Positions 8,189 to 18,334 of a stretch of DNA of 64,000 nt are shown here, piece after piece. This DNA comes from Flavobacterium aerium (GTDB lineage: Bacteria; Bacteroidota; Bacteroidia; Flavobacteriales; Flavobacteriaceae): positions 1 through 64,000 of the forward strand of contig NZ_JARQWR010000011.1 of assembly GCF_030766725.1 (NCBI RefSeq), read 5' to 3'. Within the stretch, counting starts at the first letter, position 1. Each line of letters starts with the position of its first letter. Both the position numbers and the translations under genes were made by a program. Below the pieces are notes generated by a model, which was not told the DNA's origin, made no database searches, and saw nothing but the letters and a program-made list of their open reading frames with translations.

Positions 8189-9103
8189 ATGCTAAAAAGA
8201 ACTGTTTTAATTGAAAACAAATTTTCCATAACAACAAGAAACAACCAGTTAGTACTAAAGTCTGAGACAAAAGAAAGCTCTATTCCCATTGAAGATATTG
8301 GTTTTCTTGTTTTGGATCACAATGAAATCTATCTCAGTATTCCTGCTATGAATCTACTTGTTGAAAATAATACTGCTATCATTATATGCGGAAAGAGTCA
8401 TCTTCCTAATGGAATGTTATTAAACTTAAATAGTCATCACATTCAACAAGAAATATTTAAAAATCAAATTGAAGCATCTATCCCTCTAAAAAAACAGTTA
8501 TGGCAGCAAACAATAATAGAAAAAATTAAAAATCAAGGGCTGCTGCTCGAAAAATTAACGCAATCAAAAAATAGCTTTGTTTTTCTAGCCAGTAAGGTCT
8601 TGAGTGGAGATTCATCTAATATGGAAGGGGTCGCTGCACAGCAATATTGGAAGTATTTCCCTCAACCCACTCTAGAAATGGATGGAATTAAACGAGAACG
8701 ATATGGTGACTACCCTAATAATTTTTTGAATTATGGCTATGCCATTTTAAGAGCTGCAACAGCAAGAGCCCTTTCTGGAAGTGGTTTATTAAATACATTA
8801 GGCATTCATCATAAAAGTAAATACAATGCTTTTGCACTTGCTGATGATATCATGGAACCGTTTCGTCCAATTGTAGATGAAAAAGTTTTTGAAATTATGC
8901 AACATTTTGATGAACAAGAACTAAATACCGTTATTAAAGCTGAATTATTACAAATACTAACAAGAACTGTTTATTTTAAAGAAGAAAAAAGTCCTTTAAT
9001 TATAGCTCTACAAAAAACCGCAAGTTCTCTACAACAATGCTTAACCGGCAATCGAAAAAAAATTAAATATCCCGCATTATGGAACTTAACGGATATAGGA
9101 TAA
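8189..9103 (+). CDS. cas1: CRISPR-associated endonuclease Cas1, type II
   Basis: A 304-residue protein of normal length for type II Cas1, the integrase that with Cas2 inserts new spacers at the array. Metal-binding residues are in place: Glu146 in MEGVAAQQYW, His207/208 in GIHHKSKYN, and the acidic cluster Asp219/Asp220/Glu222 in LADDIMEPFRP. The GDYPNNFLNYGYAILRA helix is also typical of Cas1. Its stop overlaps the likely cas2 start by one base. The pair faces the array from the left, so it reads towards cas9. The gene looks intact even though cas9 is broken. Confidence 0.95.
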   Translation: MLKRTVLIENKFSITTRNNQLVLKSETKESSIPIEDIGFLVLDHNEIYLSIPAMNLLVENNTAIIICGKSHLPNGMLLNLNSHHIQQEIFKNQIEASIPLKKQLWQQTIIEKIKNQGLLLEKLTQSKNSFVFLASKVLSGDSSNMEGVAAQQYWKYFPQPTLEMDGIKRERYGDYPNNFLNYGYAILRAATARALSGSGLLNTLGIHHKSKYNAFALADDIMEPFRPIVDEKVFEIMQHFDEQELNTVIKAELLQILTRTVYFKEEKSPLIIALQKTASSLQQCLTGNRKKIKYPALWNLTDIG

Positions 9104-9408
9104 TGTGGTTATTTGTTTTTTTTGATTTACCTACAGAAACAAAAAAAGACAGACGAAACGCTTCTGGATTTAGAACTAATTTATTGAAAGATGGATTTTC
9201 AATGATGCAATATTCTGTTTATATACGCCATTGTGCAAGCAGTGAAAGTGCTGATGTACATGAGAAACGCATCTATAAGCTTTTACCTCCTCTAGGGAAA
9301 GTAAGTGTACTTCGAATTACTGATAAACAATTTGGTAATATTCAAAACTTCTGGGGGAAAACAGAACTACCCTCAGCACCTCAACCCACACAATTAGAAT
9401 TATTTTGA
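9103..9408 (+). CDS. cas2: CRISPR-associated protein Cas2
   Basis: About 101 residues from the ATG at 9103 (MWLFVFFDLPTETKKDRR), the usual Cas2 N-terminus: beta strand then DLPT with the conserved Asp. A longer frame from 9079 adds eight residues inside the cas1 end. I prefer 9103 because it makes the TAATG overlap common in this window and matches the family start. Cas2 bridges two Cas1 dimers during spacer integration. The C-terminal LELF tail is common in type II Cas2. A terminator follows, before the array. Confidence 0.93.
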   Translation: MWLFVFFDLPTETKKDRRNASGFRTNLLKDGFSMMQYSVYIRHCASSESADVHEKRIYKLLPPLGKVSVLRITDKQFGNIQNFWGKTELPSAPQPTQLELF

Positions 9409-9453
9409 TATACTTCGTCTAAAGAATTTTAACCTGACACTATCCTAGAATAG

Positions 9454-9504
9454 AAAAAATGCTGCAATTATGGGCTATCAAACCATAAAAGCAGCATTTT
9501 TTTA
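9454..9504 (+). terminator. terminator after cas1-cas2
   Basis: AAAAAATGCTGC pairs with GCAGCATTTTTTT across a loop that contains a second small hairpin (ATGG/CCAT). The run of T follows on the plus strand, so it should end cas1-cas2 transcription before the array. About 50 bp remain between it and the first repeat at 9555. Confidence 0.75.
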
Positions 9505-9554
9505 AACGATATTCCTTCATAAACCGTTATATATCAGAAGGAAACAAACAGACT

Positions 9555-12500
9555 CTTGTTGTATTCTCTAATCTTTAATCAAACCACAACTTGAGGTGAT
9601 GAGAGTAATTTAAGATCTCTCTTGTTGTATTCTCTAATCTTTAATCAAACCACAACTGGAGATTTAGTTCGTGCAGGAATTGTAAACTTGTTGTATTCTC
9701 TAATCTTTAATCAAACCACAACACTTGATCTATTAAACGCTTCTGTTTTTCCTTGTTGTATTCTCTAATCTTTAATCAAACCACAACTAGAATAAGTATC
9801 TCGTCTTTACTAAACGCCTTGTTGTATTCTCTAATCTTTAATCAAACCACAACGACTCGAACGGGGTGTCCTTGACCTTTCCCCTTGTTGTATTCTCTAA
9901 TCTTTAATCAAACCACAACGTGATTTTCACAGCAAACTCAAAAATACGCTTGTTGTATTCTCTAATCTTTAATCAAACCACAACAAAAATCCAAATGTGA
10001 TGTTTGAATTAGGTCTTGTTGTATTCTCTAATCTTTAATCAAACCACAACCCCGTATTTTGTATCCCCTCTTCGAAAACGCTTGTTGTATTCTCTAATCT
10101 TTAATCAAACCACAACCAGTGAAAAGATCCGAAATAGGCATCTTGGCTTGTTGTATTCTCTAATCTTTAATCAAACCACAACACCTGTACCCCCATTAAA
10201 GAACTGGTGATACTTGTTGTATTCTCTAATCTTTAATCAAACCACAACGTACATTAGTATGTACACAAATATAGTATTCTTGTTGTATTCTCTAATCTTT
10301 AATCAAACCACAACTATTTTTGAATAGTAAAAGCCCTCCCGAATCTTGTTGTATTCTCTAATCTTTAATCAAACCACAACCTTAGGGAAATTATTGTTTA
10401 CATTGTTTACCTTGTTGTATTCTCTAATCTTTAATCAAACCACAACTTATTGTTTTCAACTTAATAATTTATCACTCTTGTTGTATTCTCTAATCTTTAA
10501 TCAAACCACAACACTTATGTTGATATGACTAAATTAGAGATGCTTGTTGTATTCTCTAATCTTTAATCAAACCACAACTCTGGTAGGGAAGTGATTTGTG
10601 TTCCACTTCTTGTTGTATTCTCTAATCTTTAATCAAACCACAACCAAAAACGATATCCGGATTATCATAAATTGCTTGTTGTATTCTCTAATCTTTAATC
10701 AAACCACAACTTTTTCATCCAAACCTCTTTTAAAATCCAACTTGTTGTATTCTCTAATCTTTAATCAAACCACAACCAACTCTAATTTCTAAAGTAGTAT
10801 GGTACACTTGTTGTATTCTCTAATCTTTAATCAAACCACAACACATGTGATTGCAAAGAATCAGATGCTAGACTTGTTGTATTCTCTAATCTTTAATCAA
10901 ACCACAACACATGTGACTGTAAAGAATCAGATGCTAGACTTGTTGTATTCTCTAATCTTTAATCAAACCACAACTCGTTGTTTAAAAAAGCAACATTTAG
11001 GGTTCTTGTTGTATTCTCTAATCTTTAATCAAACCACAACGTCACCTCCGTGTTTAATTCGTAAGATAGCCTTGTTGTATTCTCTAATCTTTAATCAAAC
11101 CACAACAGCATTTATCTGGAGTCTTTCAGAGAGGGGCTTGTTGTATTCTCTAATCTTTAATCAAACCACAACATAACGTTTTTCATTACCTGTATACAAA
11201 TGCTTGTTGTATTCTCTAATCTTTAATCAAACCACAACTAGCTGAACAGGTCCAAAAGTTAATAATCGCTTGTTGTATTCTCTAATCTTTAATCAAACCA
11301 CAACCCTGTGTTTTGTATCCCTTCTTCGAAAACGCTTGTTGTATTCTCTAATCTTTAATCAAACCACAACGAGTGGGCAAAAAACGCAGTGAAGCCCAAC
11401 CTTGTTGTATTCTCTAATCTTTAATCAAACCACAACACTATTGTTGAGAGTTGCTCTCTTCCAACGCTTGTTGTATTCTCTAATCTTTAATCAAACCACA
11501 ACTGACGCACTTAATTTATTGACGAGCGTAGGCTTGTTGTATTCTCTAATCTTTAATCAAACCACAACTCGAATTGGCCAATCCTAGTAAATTCAGTGCT
11601 TGTTGTATTCTCTAATCTTTAATCAAACCACAACTGCCATACTTAGTAAAGAGGTCTTTTAGTACTTGTTGTATTCTCTAATCTTTAATCAAACCACAAC
11701 GACTCTAACGGGGTGTCCTTGACCTTTCCCCTTGTTGTATTCTCTAATCTTTAATCAAACCACAACTTGAGTAAAGAAGCAGCAATAAGATTGTCTCTTG
11801 TTGTATTCTCTAATCTTTAATCAAACCACAACCCTTGTAATTGGATACGCTCTGCTTTTGCACTTGTTGTATTCTCTAATCTTTAATCAAACCACAACGC
11901 ATCACCATTAGCCACCAAATATGTTCCACTTGTTGTATTCTCTAATCTTTAATCAAACCACAACGAATTGATTCAGTGGTTGTTTTTGAAAAGTCTTGTT
12001 GTATTCTCTAATCTTTAATCAAACCACAACCTTAAGGAAATTATTGTTTACATTGTTTACCTTGTTGTATTCTCTAATCTTTAATCAAACCACAACCCCA
12101 GTTTATAAATGAGCGGTGTTTACTGCTTGTTGTATTCTCTAATCTTTAATCAAACCACAACCCGCCATCCGAGTAAACACTCGTGATACATCTTGTTGTA
12201 TTCTCTAATCTTTAATCAAACCACAACTGTTAGGTTAGAACCTCTTAAAGTTGAATCTTGTTGTATTCTCTAATCTTTAATCAAACCACAACTAACGAGT
12301 TAGTTAATGACAAAGCAATATTCTTGTTGTATTCTCTAATCTTTAATCAAACCACAACATCTAACTGAGCATTAAGTTTTTTAACCTCCTTGTTGTATTC
12401 TCTAATCTTTAATCAAACCACAACATGAATAGAGGATTAGAACTAATTTCTAGTCTTGTTGTATTCTCTAATCTTTAATCAAACCACAACAGTAACTTTA

Positions 12501-12622
12501 CCTTCAATTGATGGTGAGCTCTTGTTGTATTCTCTAATCTTTAATCAAACCACAACTACTAATTCACTAACTCTTGTTCTAAATCCCTTGTTGTATTCTC
12601 TAATCTTTAATCAATCCAAAAT
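9555..12622 (-). CRISPR. type II-C CRISPR array, 47 repeats and 46 spacers
   Basis: A 36-bp repeat recurs with a 66-bp period from 9555 to 12622. Forty-two spacers are 30 bp; four are 29 bp (before the repeats at 9752, 9949, 12126 and 12257). The repeats are identical except the last (12587-12622), whose right end is degenerate. On the minus strand the repeat begins GTTGTGGTTTGATTAAAG, the form that pairs with the anti-repeat at 50763-50787, so crRNAs are made from the minus strand, from the cas9 side towards cas2. Four pairs of spacers are near-identical. Short frames repeating LYSLIFNQTTT inside the array are artefacts. Confidence 0.98.
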
Positions 12623-12671
12623 GTAATTACAATCCCTACCCTTAAAAAGTTACTTATCGATTTTTTTTAAT
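12623..12671. other. spacer between array and cas9 end
   Basis: Only 49 bp separate the degenerate last repeat from the cas9 stop. There is no room for a long leader here. By crRNA polarity this is the upstream end of the array, so either transcription enters from cas9 or the repeats carry their own promoters, as reported for other II-C arrays. Confidence 0.4.
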
Positions 12672-15600
12672 TTATATCTTTTCTATTTTCCCTGAGGATA
12701 AAACTTTAAAATCTATTCCTTCAATAAATGCTGAAAACTGACTGTGATTCATTTTTCTCGTTGGTTTATTTTCTTCTAATTTAAAAACTCCGTCTGGTTT
12801 AAAATTATCTTTTTTTATTTCATCCGATTTTCTGGCTTCATTAAAATACCTAAAAGATATTGTCCCATATTCATCCACTTTTCCTGAAGATCTAACTATT
12901 CTCTGAATAGATAATCCTTCAATAATATATTTCCTCCCTGTAAAATCAATTATTTCTGTAATATCTTTAGGCTTTTCATTTTCTTTATCATAAAAAACAA
13001 CTTGTAAACCTCTTTTTAAAATTACATCTCTATTATTACTTTTCGCTATCGGAATCTGTACTTTTTTATTCTTAACTTCTTTTACTTTATTTAGTGGATA
13101 ATAGCCTTGGCCTTCTTTTATTAATTTAGCTAAATTAAAATTGTTTATTAATTCAAATTCTTTCTTACCGTCTAATTCATAAATAGCCATCGCATAATTC
13201 TCTTCATTCTGCCCATATACTTTTTGTTTATGTTCATGTCTCGATTTTGACAATTGACTATGCTCTTTTATTTCTATAGGGTTTTTAACGTTATTCGCAT
13301 ACAATCTGACTTTATTGATTGCAATTCCCTTTTCCTCATTCATCCAAACTTTTCTATTCTCTGTTAATTTATTCTTTTGTTGTGGATTAGAAGATATAAG
13401 TAAGACCTTGTTCTCGATGGCTTCTTTTATTTTTTCTTTTACAACCTCATCAACTATACTTTCGACATCAGAGGTTTTTATACTTTCCAAATCTTTTCGA
13501 ATAACATACCGGATTTCTTTATTATTTAATGGGTTTTTAATCGCTCCATAAATACTGTCTTGATGCAGAGAGCCACGAATAGTATCTCCTTGTTGCAATC
13601 TTGGAATTTTATTTCCATCCTTATCTATCTTGTAAATTATTTTTTGATTGAAATCTTTTTTTAGAACAGTTTTGCCATTACCATTTTTTTCCGTTTCTGC
13701 AACATATTGCTTCTTACCTCTAATCCTGATAATTTTTTTTGATTGTTTTTTCACATTATCTGGTGTATAATGTGAAATTAAAATTTCATCTTCTATTTTC
13801 TTTAAATCTTCTTTAAAGGTTTTCCAAGGTTTGGAATCTGCCAATAATTTTCTTGCCTCTGTAAGTCTCCCCCCATCTTCATTTGTCCAGGCTTCTGCCA
13901 ATATATCATATTTTTCTTTAGTCATACAAGCAATAGTAATAGCATCAATGGCATGATGTGTATGCTTATTTCTATCTTTTTTATAATGATATTTTTTATC
14001 GTTTTCTTGATAACTTTCCTGAATTCCCCAAATTTTTCTGAATTCGGCAACCATCCCACCTTTTACGCTTTCAACTCTCCTGAAATATGATTTTAAATAG
14101 GCCTGAGCATATTTAGTAATAATCCCTGTATCAGGAATTTGACTATTTTTAAAACCTACTCTAGGTTCTTCCAAAATAAATCGTTCATATTTACCTTTTA
14201 AATAATCTCTCTTAAGCGTTAAATAGTGTCTGCGTCTTATTTTTTTATCTTTTGCTTCTTTTGTTGCAACTCCTTTTATCGAACGTGTAATTATTTCAAT
14301 CTCCCTACTTAAATTATCCGACTCCACTTTCCAATGCTTTATTCTTGGGAGTATTTCTAGATGATTATATAATTCAAATGGTATTTTATTTCCTTTGATA
14401 GCCCTATTAAATTTCTGACTACAAAGCGTCTTATTCATTTGAGAATTGTCTTGAGAAACACTTCTAGGAATAGTATGCTCAATATCATATTTTGAGTTAC
14501 TCCCAATTATATCGCAAATACTAATATTTCTGCCTTCTTCATATATTTCTGCTTTATTTTGTTCTAACCAAAGTTGATAACGTAATAAATCATCTTCCGT
14601 TGGTTCAATTTCTTTTTTGCATTCTTCTAAGTAAAGTTTTTTTATTTCTTTGACAGCTTCTTCTCGTTTTTTCTTTAATTCATTTTGATAATCTTGAATT
14701 CCTTTTCTTTTGTTGGCATCGTTTAGCTCGCGAGCCATTTCAATGTGAATCTTTGTTTTTTCATCAATATGTCCTTCAAAAATTAATGTATTCAACACTT
14801 TTCGCAATTGATGCAAAGCCCGCATCGCCATAGGATTTTTTATAGAAGATGTTATAGGACTTCCTAAAACTACTTTTTCATTTCCAAACTCATCTTTGAT
14901 AATTTTCTTTTTAAAAATCTCAATATCCGATGGATGATAAAGTTTTTTTAGGCGTTTTTCATCAGAACAAAATACTTCTCCATTTTCATTTTCTCCATTT
15001 AAAAATTCTAAAACTTTTTCGTCTAAACGTTTAATCTTTACAAATTCATATGCTTTTAATTGCTGAATAAATATTGGGAATAATTCATCTAAAACAACTT
15101 CTTTATCTTCAATCGAATTATATTTGAAGAATACACCTAATTTTTTATTCAAATCACTTTTATAGGTTACTTCTGCTTCTTTCGAGTAAAAAAAACCATT
15201 TGTTTTACATTCTTTTATCAAAGAATTTACGGCTTCCAGCAAACCATTTTCATAAGTGTGATTTTCTATAATTACCGCTATTTTATCCTGAATAAATTTT
15301 CTTTGCTCTGCATCATTCCATATTCTCTCATCTACAATACTTTCTATATTAGCCATAAATACTGCATGAGAATACAACAAACCTTCTTTTACATAAGGCA
15401 AAATTTTATTAATAGCATTTAAACTCAAACTCGCATAATCTTTTTTCAGACGTATTTTACTAAACGCTTTTGCATTTTTAGGACCTAAATCAAGTTTATC
15501 CTTGGCATTGGCATATTCATACAGATAAGCATCTGATGTGGAAACAGACAGCAAGTGCCATAAATCTCTATAATCAACAGTTCTTGATGCCTCTTGTTCT

Positions 15601-16380
15601 TTTGAATTTAAGGTTTTATAAGTGAATTTTTTGTTTCTCCAATCTTCTCCAATAGCATTTTTTAAAGACGCTGAAACTGGACACCCTGAAACTGTATCTG
15701 TTAACTTATAATTAAACCAATAATGGAATTCATCTTTTCTGGAAGATTTATAAAATCCGAAAGTTGCTCCTTTTGGAATCAACTCTTTCGCTAAATCCTC
15801 AAAGTTGAAGTTGTCTTTTTTTCTTAAAAATTTAGATATCAAACTTAACTTTTCCTCTTTCGAAAGAAACCGTAAAGTTTTTTCTGATTGTGTTCCATAT
15901 TTAATAGTATTCAAATAAGTCCACATTCTGTATTCTTCAAAATCAGGATGTGAGATGGCGCAACGGGATTTATTTTTTTCAAAAGAACATTTCCCAATTA
16001 ATCCTTTTTGTGATTTTAAAGGACGTTGAAAAAAAATTGCTTTGTACAAATTTTTAGCAAGCCCAATATATCTTTTTTCAGGCAATTGTTCTTTTTCATT
16101 AATCCCTTCAATTTCTTGTATTTTACAAAGTACTTCAAACTCTTTTAAATAATGTTCCTCCCTAGCGGTATACTTATTTCTTATCTTGTCTTTACTGTAT
16201 AGACTAAAGAAGTATTGCCCCAAAGTAGAAAATCCCCCATTTTTCATTGCTTGAGAAATTTCACCAATTTCTCTCTTAACAGCTCCTAAATCCTCTTTTC
16301 TATTTAATCGAGTAATGATCTCTTCTTTCGCTTTATCAATATCATTTTCGTGTTTTTTTAAAATCGTATTTAGTGAAGTA
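12672..16380 (-). pseudogene. cas9: cas9, 3' part (codons after the prophage insertion)
   Basis: This is the larger piece of a type II-C Cas9. An open frame from ATG 16247 gives 1191 residues, but the native frame continues 42 codons further up (…SLNTILKKH…) to the phage junction, so that ATG is internal. It holds most of REC, RuvC-II (HIEMARELND), the HNH nuclease (YDIEHTIPRS), RuvC-III (HTHHAIDAITIA) and the PAM-interacting end. RuvC-I and the arginine-rich bridge helix are on the other piece at 49977-50647. The frame is otherwise intact, so the break is recent. With no promoter or start in the phage end, it is probably not made. Confidence 0.95.
16375..16380. repeat. target-site duplication, left copy
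   Basis: GAAGTA here matches GAAGTA at 49977-49982. Deleting 16381-49982 restores the cas9 frame exactly. Because bases at the edges can match by chance, the real duplication could be 4, 5 or 6 bp (5 bp is the rule for phage Mu). Confidence 0.9.
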
Positions 16381-16386
16381 AATAAT

Positions 16387-16406
16387 AAATAATGAATTGT
16401 ACAATA
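16387..16406 (+). repeat. left-end transposase-binding-like site L1
   Basis: AAATAATGAATTGTACAATA; the core AATGAATTGTACA begins about 11-13 bp from the phage end. The same 20 bp recurs at 16478-16497, and the core occurs inverted twice at the right end (49930-49944, 49952-49966). This arrangement is like the L and R sites bound by MuA. Confidence 0.75.
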
Positions 16407-16477
16407 AGAACTAATAAAAAAAGGTTGAAAAACCCAATAAAATAAGGGGTTTACGGCATCTAGTGGGATTTTGTATA

Positions 16478-16497
16478 AAATAATGAATTGTACAATA
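16478..16497 (+). repeat. left-end transposase-binding-like site L2
   Basis: An exact second copy of the 20-bp L1 sequence, 91 bp further in and in the same orientation. Confidence 0.75.
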
Positions 16498-16655
16498 TAG
16501 TACCATTATACTACCATTTCCGATAAAGAACACATCTCATTTAATAGGGCTACTACCATTAAGACTTAATATACTGCTCCAATATAGTGATATGCCTTAA
16601 AAACAAAGCATTTAGAGCATTTAAACACTTATTAAATATAGATTAAACACTATTA

Positions 16656-16687
16656 AAAAAACCTCCATAATCAGAGGTTTTTTTGTG
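16656..16687. terminator. hairpin with A and T runs, repressor-side terminator
   Basis: AAAAAACCTC, an 8-nt loop, then GAGGTTTTTT. T runs occur on both strands, so it can work in either direction; on the minus strand it would end the repressor transcript before it enters cas9. Confidence 0.65.
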
Positions 16688-16768
16688 TCTCATTATTAGG
16701 TAAAAAACATATTAGATTATCACTTAGGTTGTCACTTAGGTTGTCAAAACACGTTAAAAAATGATGCT

Positions 16769-16842
16769 TATAAATAGTGTGAAACGACATATACACTACT
16801 TATAAATGCTAAAAAGAACTCTATAAGTAGTGTGAAATGACA
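16769..16842. repeat. three copies of a TATAARTAGTGT motif
   Basis: Direct copies at 16769-16789 (TATAAATAGTGTGAAACGACA) and 16822-16842 (same with two changes), with an inverted core ACACTACTTATA at 16793-16804 between them. Possible protein-binding sites for the repressor or transposase; function unknown. Confidence 0.6.
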
Positions 16843-16961
16843 CGTTTTTTTTATTAAAAAAACCTTAACTTATTGAAAATCAACAACAATAATCAATTTA
16901 ACTATTGTTTTTGATCAAACAATTTAGTGTTTATCATTCAGTCGAAAAGTTATGTATTTAA

Positions 16962-17669
16962 TTAGTTATGTATTCTAATTGATGCCCGGATAAGTCCTAT
17001 AGCAGCAATCTGATCTATTTTAACATCTTTAGGTGGGTGATGTTGGTTTTGAGAAACCATTTTTATATAATCATCTCCTAGTTCTGATTTTTGAATGAAT
17101 TTGATTGTTTTATAGGTAGAAGTACTATCAAGATAGATTGATACTATATAGATCTCCCCAAAAAAGATGTTTTGTGGTTCAATTTTTTTATAAGCAACGA
17201 TATCACCTGATTTAAGTAAAGGGTACATACTATCACCAGTTGCATAAATGGCGCCATCACATGCCGAAAGGTTTGGAATACTCAAATAATCAATAATGGC
17301 TTCTTCTGCTGAATCATTATTTTCAAGTAATGGAACAAGCCCCATCGTTGCCTCTAAGTTAAACAAAGGCACTCTTTGAAAGTCATATACTCTATCTTTA
17401 GTTTTTCTTACTGACGGAACGTTTTCTGTTATTATACCAACTTCGGTGTTTTTTAACATGGTACCTTGACCAGTTAAAAGCCATTCAAGATTAATATTTT
17501 CATATTTTGCGATTATTTTCGCTATAAAAACATCATTAACAGTTGCTTTTAATTTGTCAGTATCTAAAAACCCTCTCTTTATTCCAGTTTTTTCCAAAAA
17601 CTCCTTAGTTCCAATACCTTCTTTTTCAATAAATTGAATGATTCTTTCTTTTGTTGTTGCGAATTTCAT
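16962..17669 (-). CDS. phage repressor, HTH plus S24/LexA-type peptidase
   Basis: About 235 residues from ATG 17669 (MKFATTKERIIQFIEKEGIG). A longer frame from 17744 overlaps the divergent gene and its promoter, so I reject it. The N-terminus is a helix-turn-helix typical of cI-like regulators; the C-terminal half is an S24 peptidase with the nucleophile in GDSMYPLLKSGD and the Lys in TYKTIKF. Such proteins hold lysogeny and self-cleave on RecA activation. It faces away from the early genes across a 67-bp region containing a strong promoter and an ACGA-N6-TCGT dyad. Confidence 0.85.
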   Translation of the reverse strand: MKFATTKERIIQFIEKEGIGTKEFLEKTGIKRGFLDTDKLKATVNDVFIAKIIAKYENINLEWLLTGQGTMLKNTEVGIITENVPSVRKTKDRVYDFQRVPLFNLEATMGLVPLLENNDSAEEAIIDYLSIPNLSACDGAIYATGDSMYPLLKSGDIVAYKKIEPQNIFFGEIYIVSIYLDSTSTYKTIKFIQKSELGDDYIKMVSQNQHHPPKDVKIDQIAAIGLIRASIRIHN

Positions 17670-17681
17670 CGTAAATATTTT

Positions 17682-17710
17682 TTTGTTACGAAAATTATCG
17701 TTTATATTTG
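17682..17710 (+). promoter_or_regulatory. early promoter (Bacteroidetes type)
   Basis: TTTG at 17682-17685, 17-nt spacer, TATATTTG at 17703-17710, which fits the Bacteroidetes consensus TTTG…TAnnTTTG. Transcription should start near 17717, 20 bp before the early gene at 17737. Confidence 0.7.
17688..17701. promoter_or_regulatory. candidate repressor operator
   Basis: ACGA-AAATTA-TCGT, a perfect 4+4 inverted repeat between the -33 and -7 boxes of the early promoter. This is where a repressor would block transcription. Confidence 0.45.
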
Positions 17711-17736
17711 TACCTAACAAAGGGACAAAATAGACT

Positions 17737-17946
17737 ATGAGCAAAGAAACAAAAAATAGAAGAGTTTACAATACGGAAATCCTTAATGTATTAGAAATAA
17801 AATACGGGGTAACGGTTAATTACATCCGTAAGTGTTTAAGAGGAGATCGTACGGGTATTATTCCTGATAGATTAATTAAAGAATACAATGAAGCAGTGAA
17901 ACAATATGCTGTCACAGTAGAAAACATTAAAAACAATTTATTATGA
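17737..17946 (+). CDS. small HTH-like protein, first early gene (Ner-like position)
   Basis: 69 residues. The segment VLEIKYGVTVNYIRKCLRGDR looks like a helix-turn-helix, and the gene takes the place that ner or cro holds in Mu-like phages: first gene of the early operon, divergent from the repressor. It may repress the early or repressor promoter. It ends in ATGA overlap with the next small gene. Confidence 0.55.
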   Translation: MSKETKNRRVYNTEILNVLEIKYGVTVNYIRKCLRGDRTGIIPDRLIKEYNEAVKQYAVTVENIKNNLL

Positions 17947-18068
17947 GAACAAGAATTATCCATCATCTAAATGAAAAACTAGACCGAATAACTTATAGCG
18001 AAAAAGTAACTACACTATTTGGTCTAGTAATCAAAAGACGAATTATTAACCGTTTAAGAGCCCTTTAA
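17943..18068 (+). CDS. 41-residue basic early protein
   Basis: ATG overlaps the previous stop (ATGA). The product is MRTRIIHHLNEKLDRITYSE… ending VIKRRIINRLRAL, basic at the end, with no recognised domain. Tight coupling to its neighbours supports it as a real gene despite its size. Confidence 0.5.
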   Translation: MRTRIIHHLNEKLDRITYSEKVTTLFGLVIKRRIINRLRAL

Positions 18069-18069
18069 A

Positions 18070-18240
18070 ATGAAAAGATTACTAAAGAGAATCCTCTATT
18101 CAAATTTAAAAAAACTTCTTGCACCAATAATAAGAGAAGTTTTGATAGAAGAAAAAAAACAAAAACGAATTGAATTTTCCCTAACAGATTTTGAAAATAT
18201 GTTTAAGGATTTATCATCAGTTAGACCTCCAAAAGGTTGA
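18070..18240 (+). CDS. 56-residue early protein
   Basis: Begins one base after the previous stop. The sequence MKRLLKRILYSNLKKLLAP… is an amphipathic basic helix followed by an acidic stretch and a VRPPKG tail. No known family; coupled spacing is the main evidence. Confidence 0.5.
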   Translation: MKRLLKRILYSNLKKLLAPIIREVLIEEKKQKRIEFSLTDFENMFKDLSSVRPPKG

Positions 18241-18334
18241 CTAACAAATATTAAATTCCAATTTTTTAGCAATTGTTTTAATTAAAGAAATATAAAAAAA
18301 GTAATTATGAAAACAGAAATTTTTTTTAGAGAAC

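Larger units (their letters stand above)
16498..16961. other. prophage left-end noncoding region
   Basis: About 460 bp without a gene, between the end-binding sites and the repressor stop. It holds a hairpin terminator (16656-16687), a 12-bp tandem repeat (CACTTAGGTTGT at 16721-16732 and 16733-16744), and three copies of a TATAARTAGTGT motif listed below. Confidence 0.7.

Noticed and set aside
10016..11587. Several plus-strand frames of 60-125 aa with repeated LYSLIFNQTTT
   Set aside because: They are translations of the CRISPR repeats; the 66-bp period keeps the frame open by chance.
12672..16247. A stand-alone 1191-aa Cas9 starting at 16247
   Set aside because: It lacks RuvC-I and the bridge helix, and the native frame continues 42 codons upstream to the phage junction, where the missing part is found at 49977-50647.
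17670..17744. Longer start for the repressor (MLIVYFVPLLG…)
   Set aside because: It would cover the early promoter and operator and overlap the divergent gene; the HTH begins properly at 17669.
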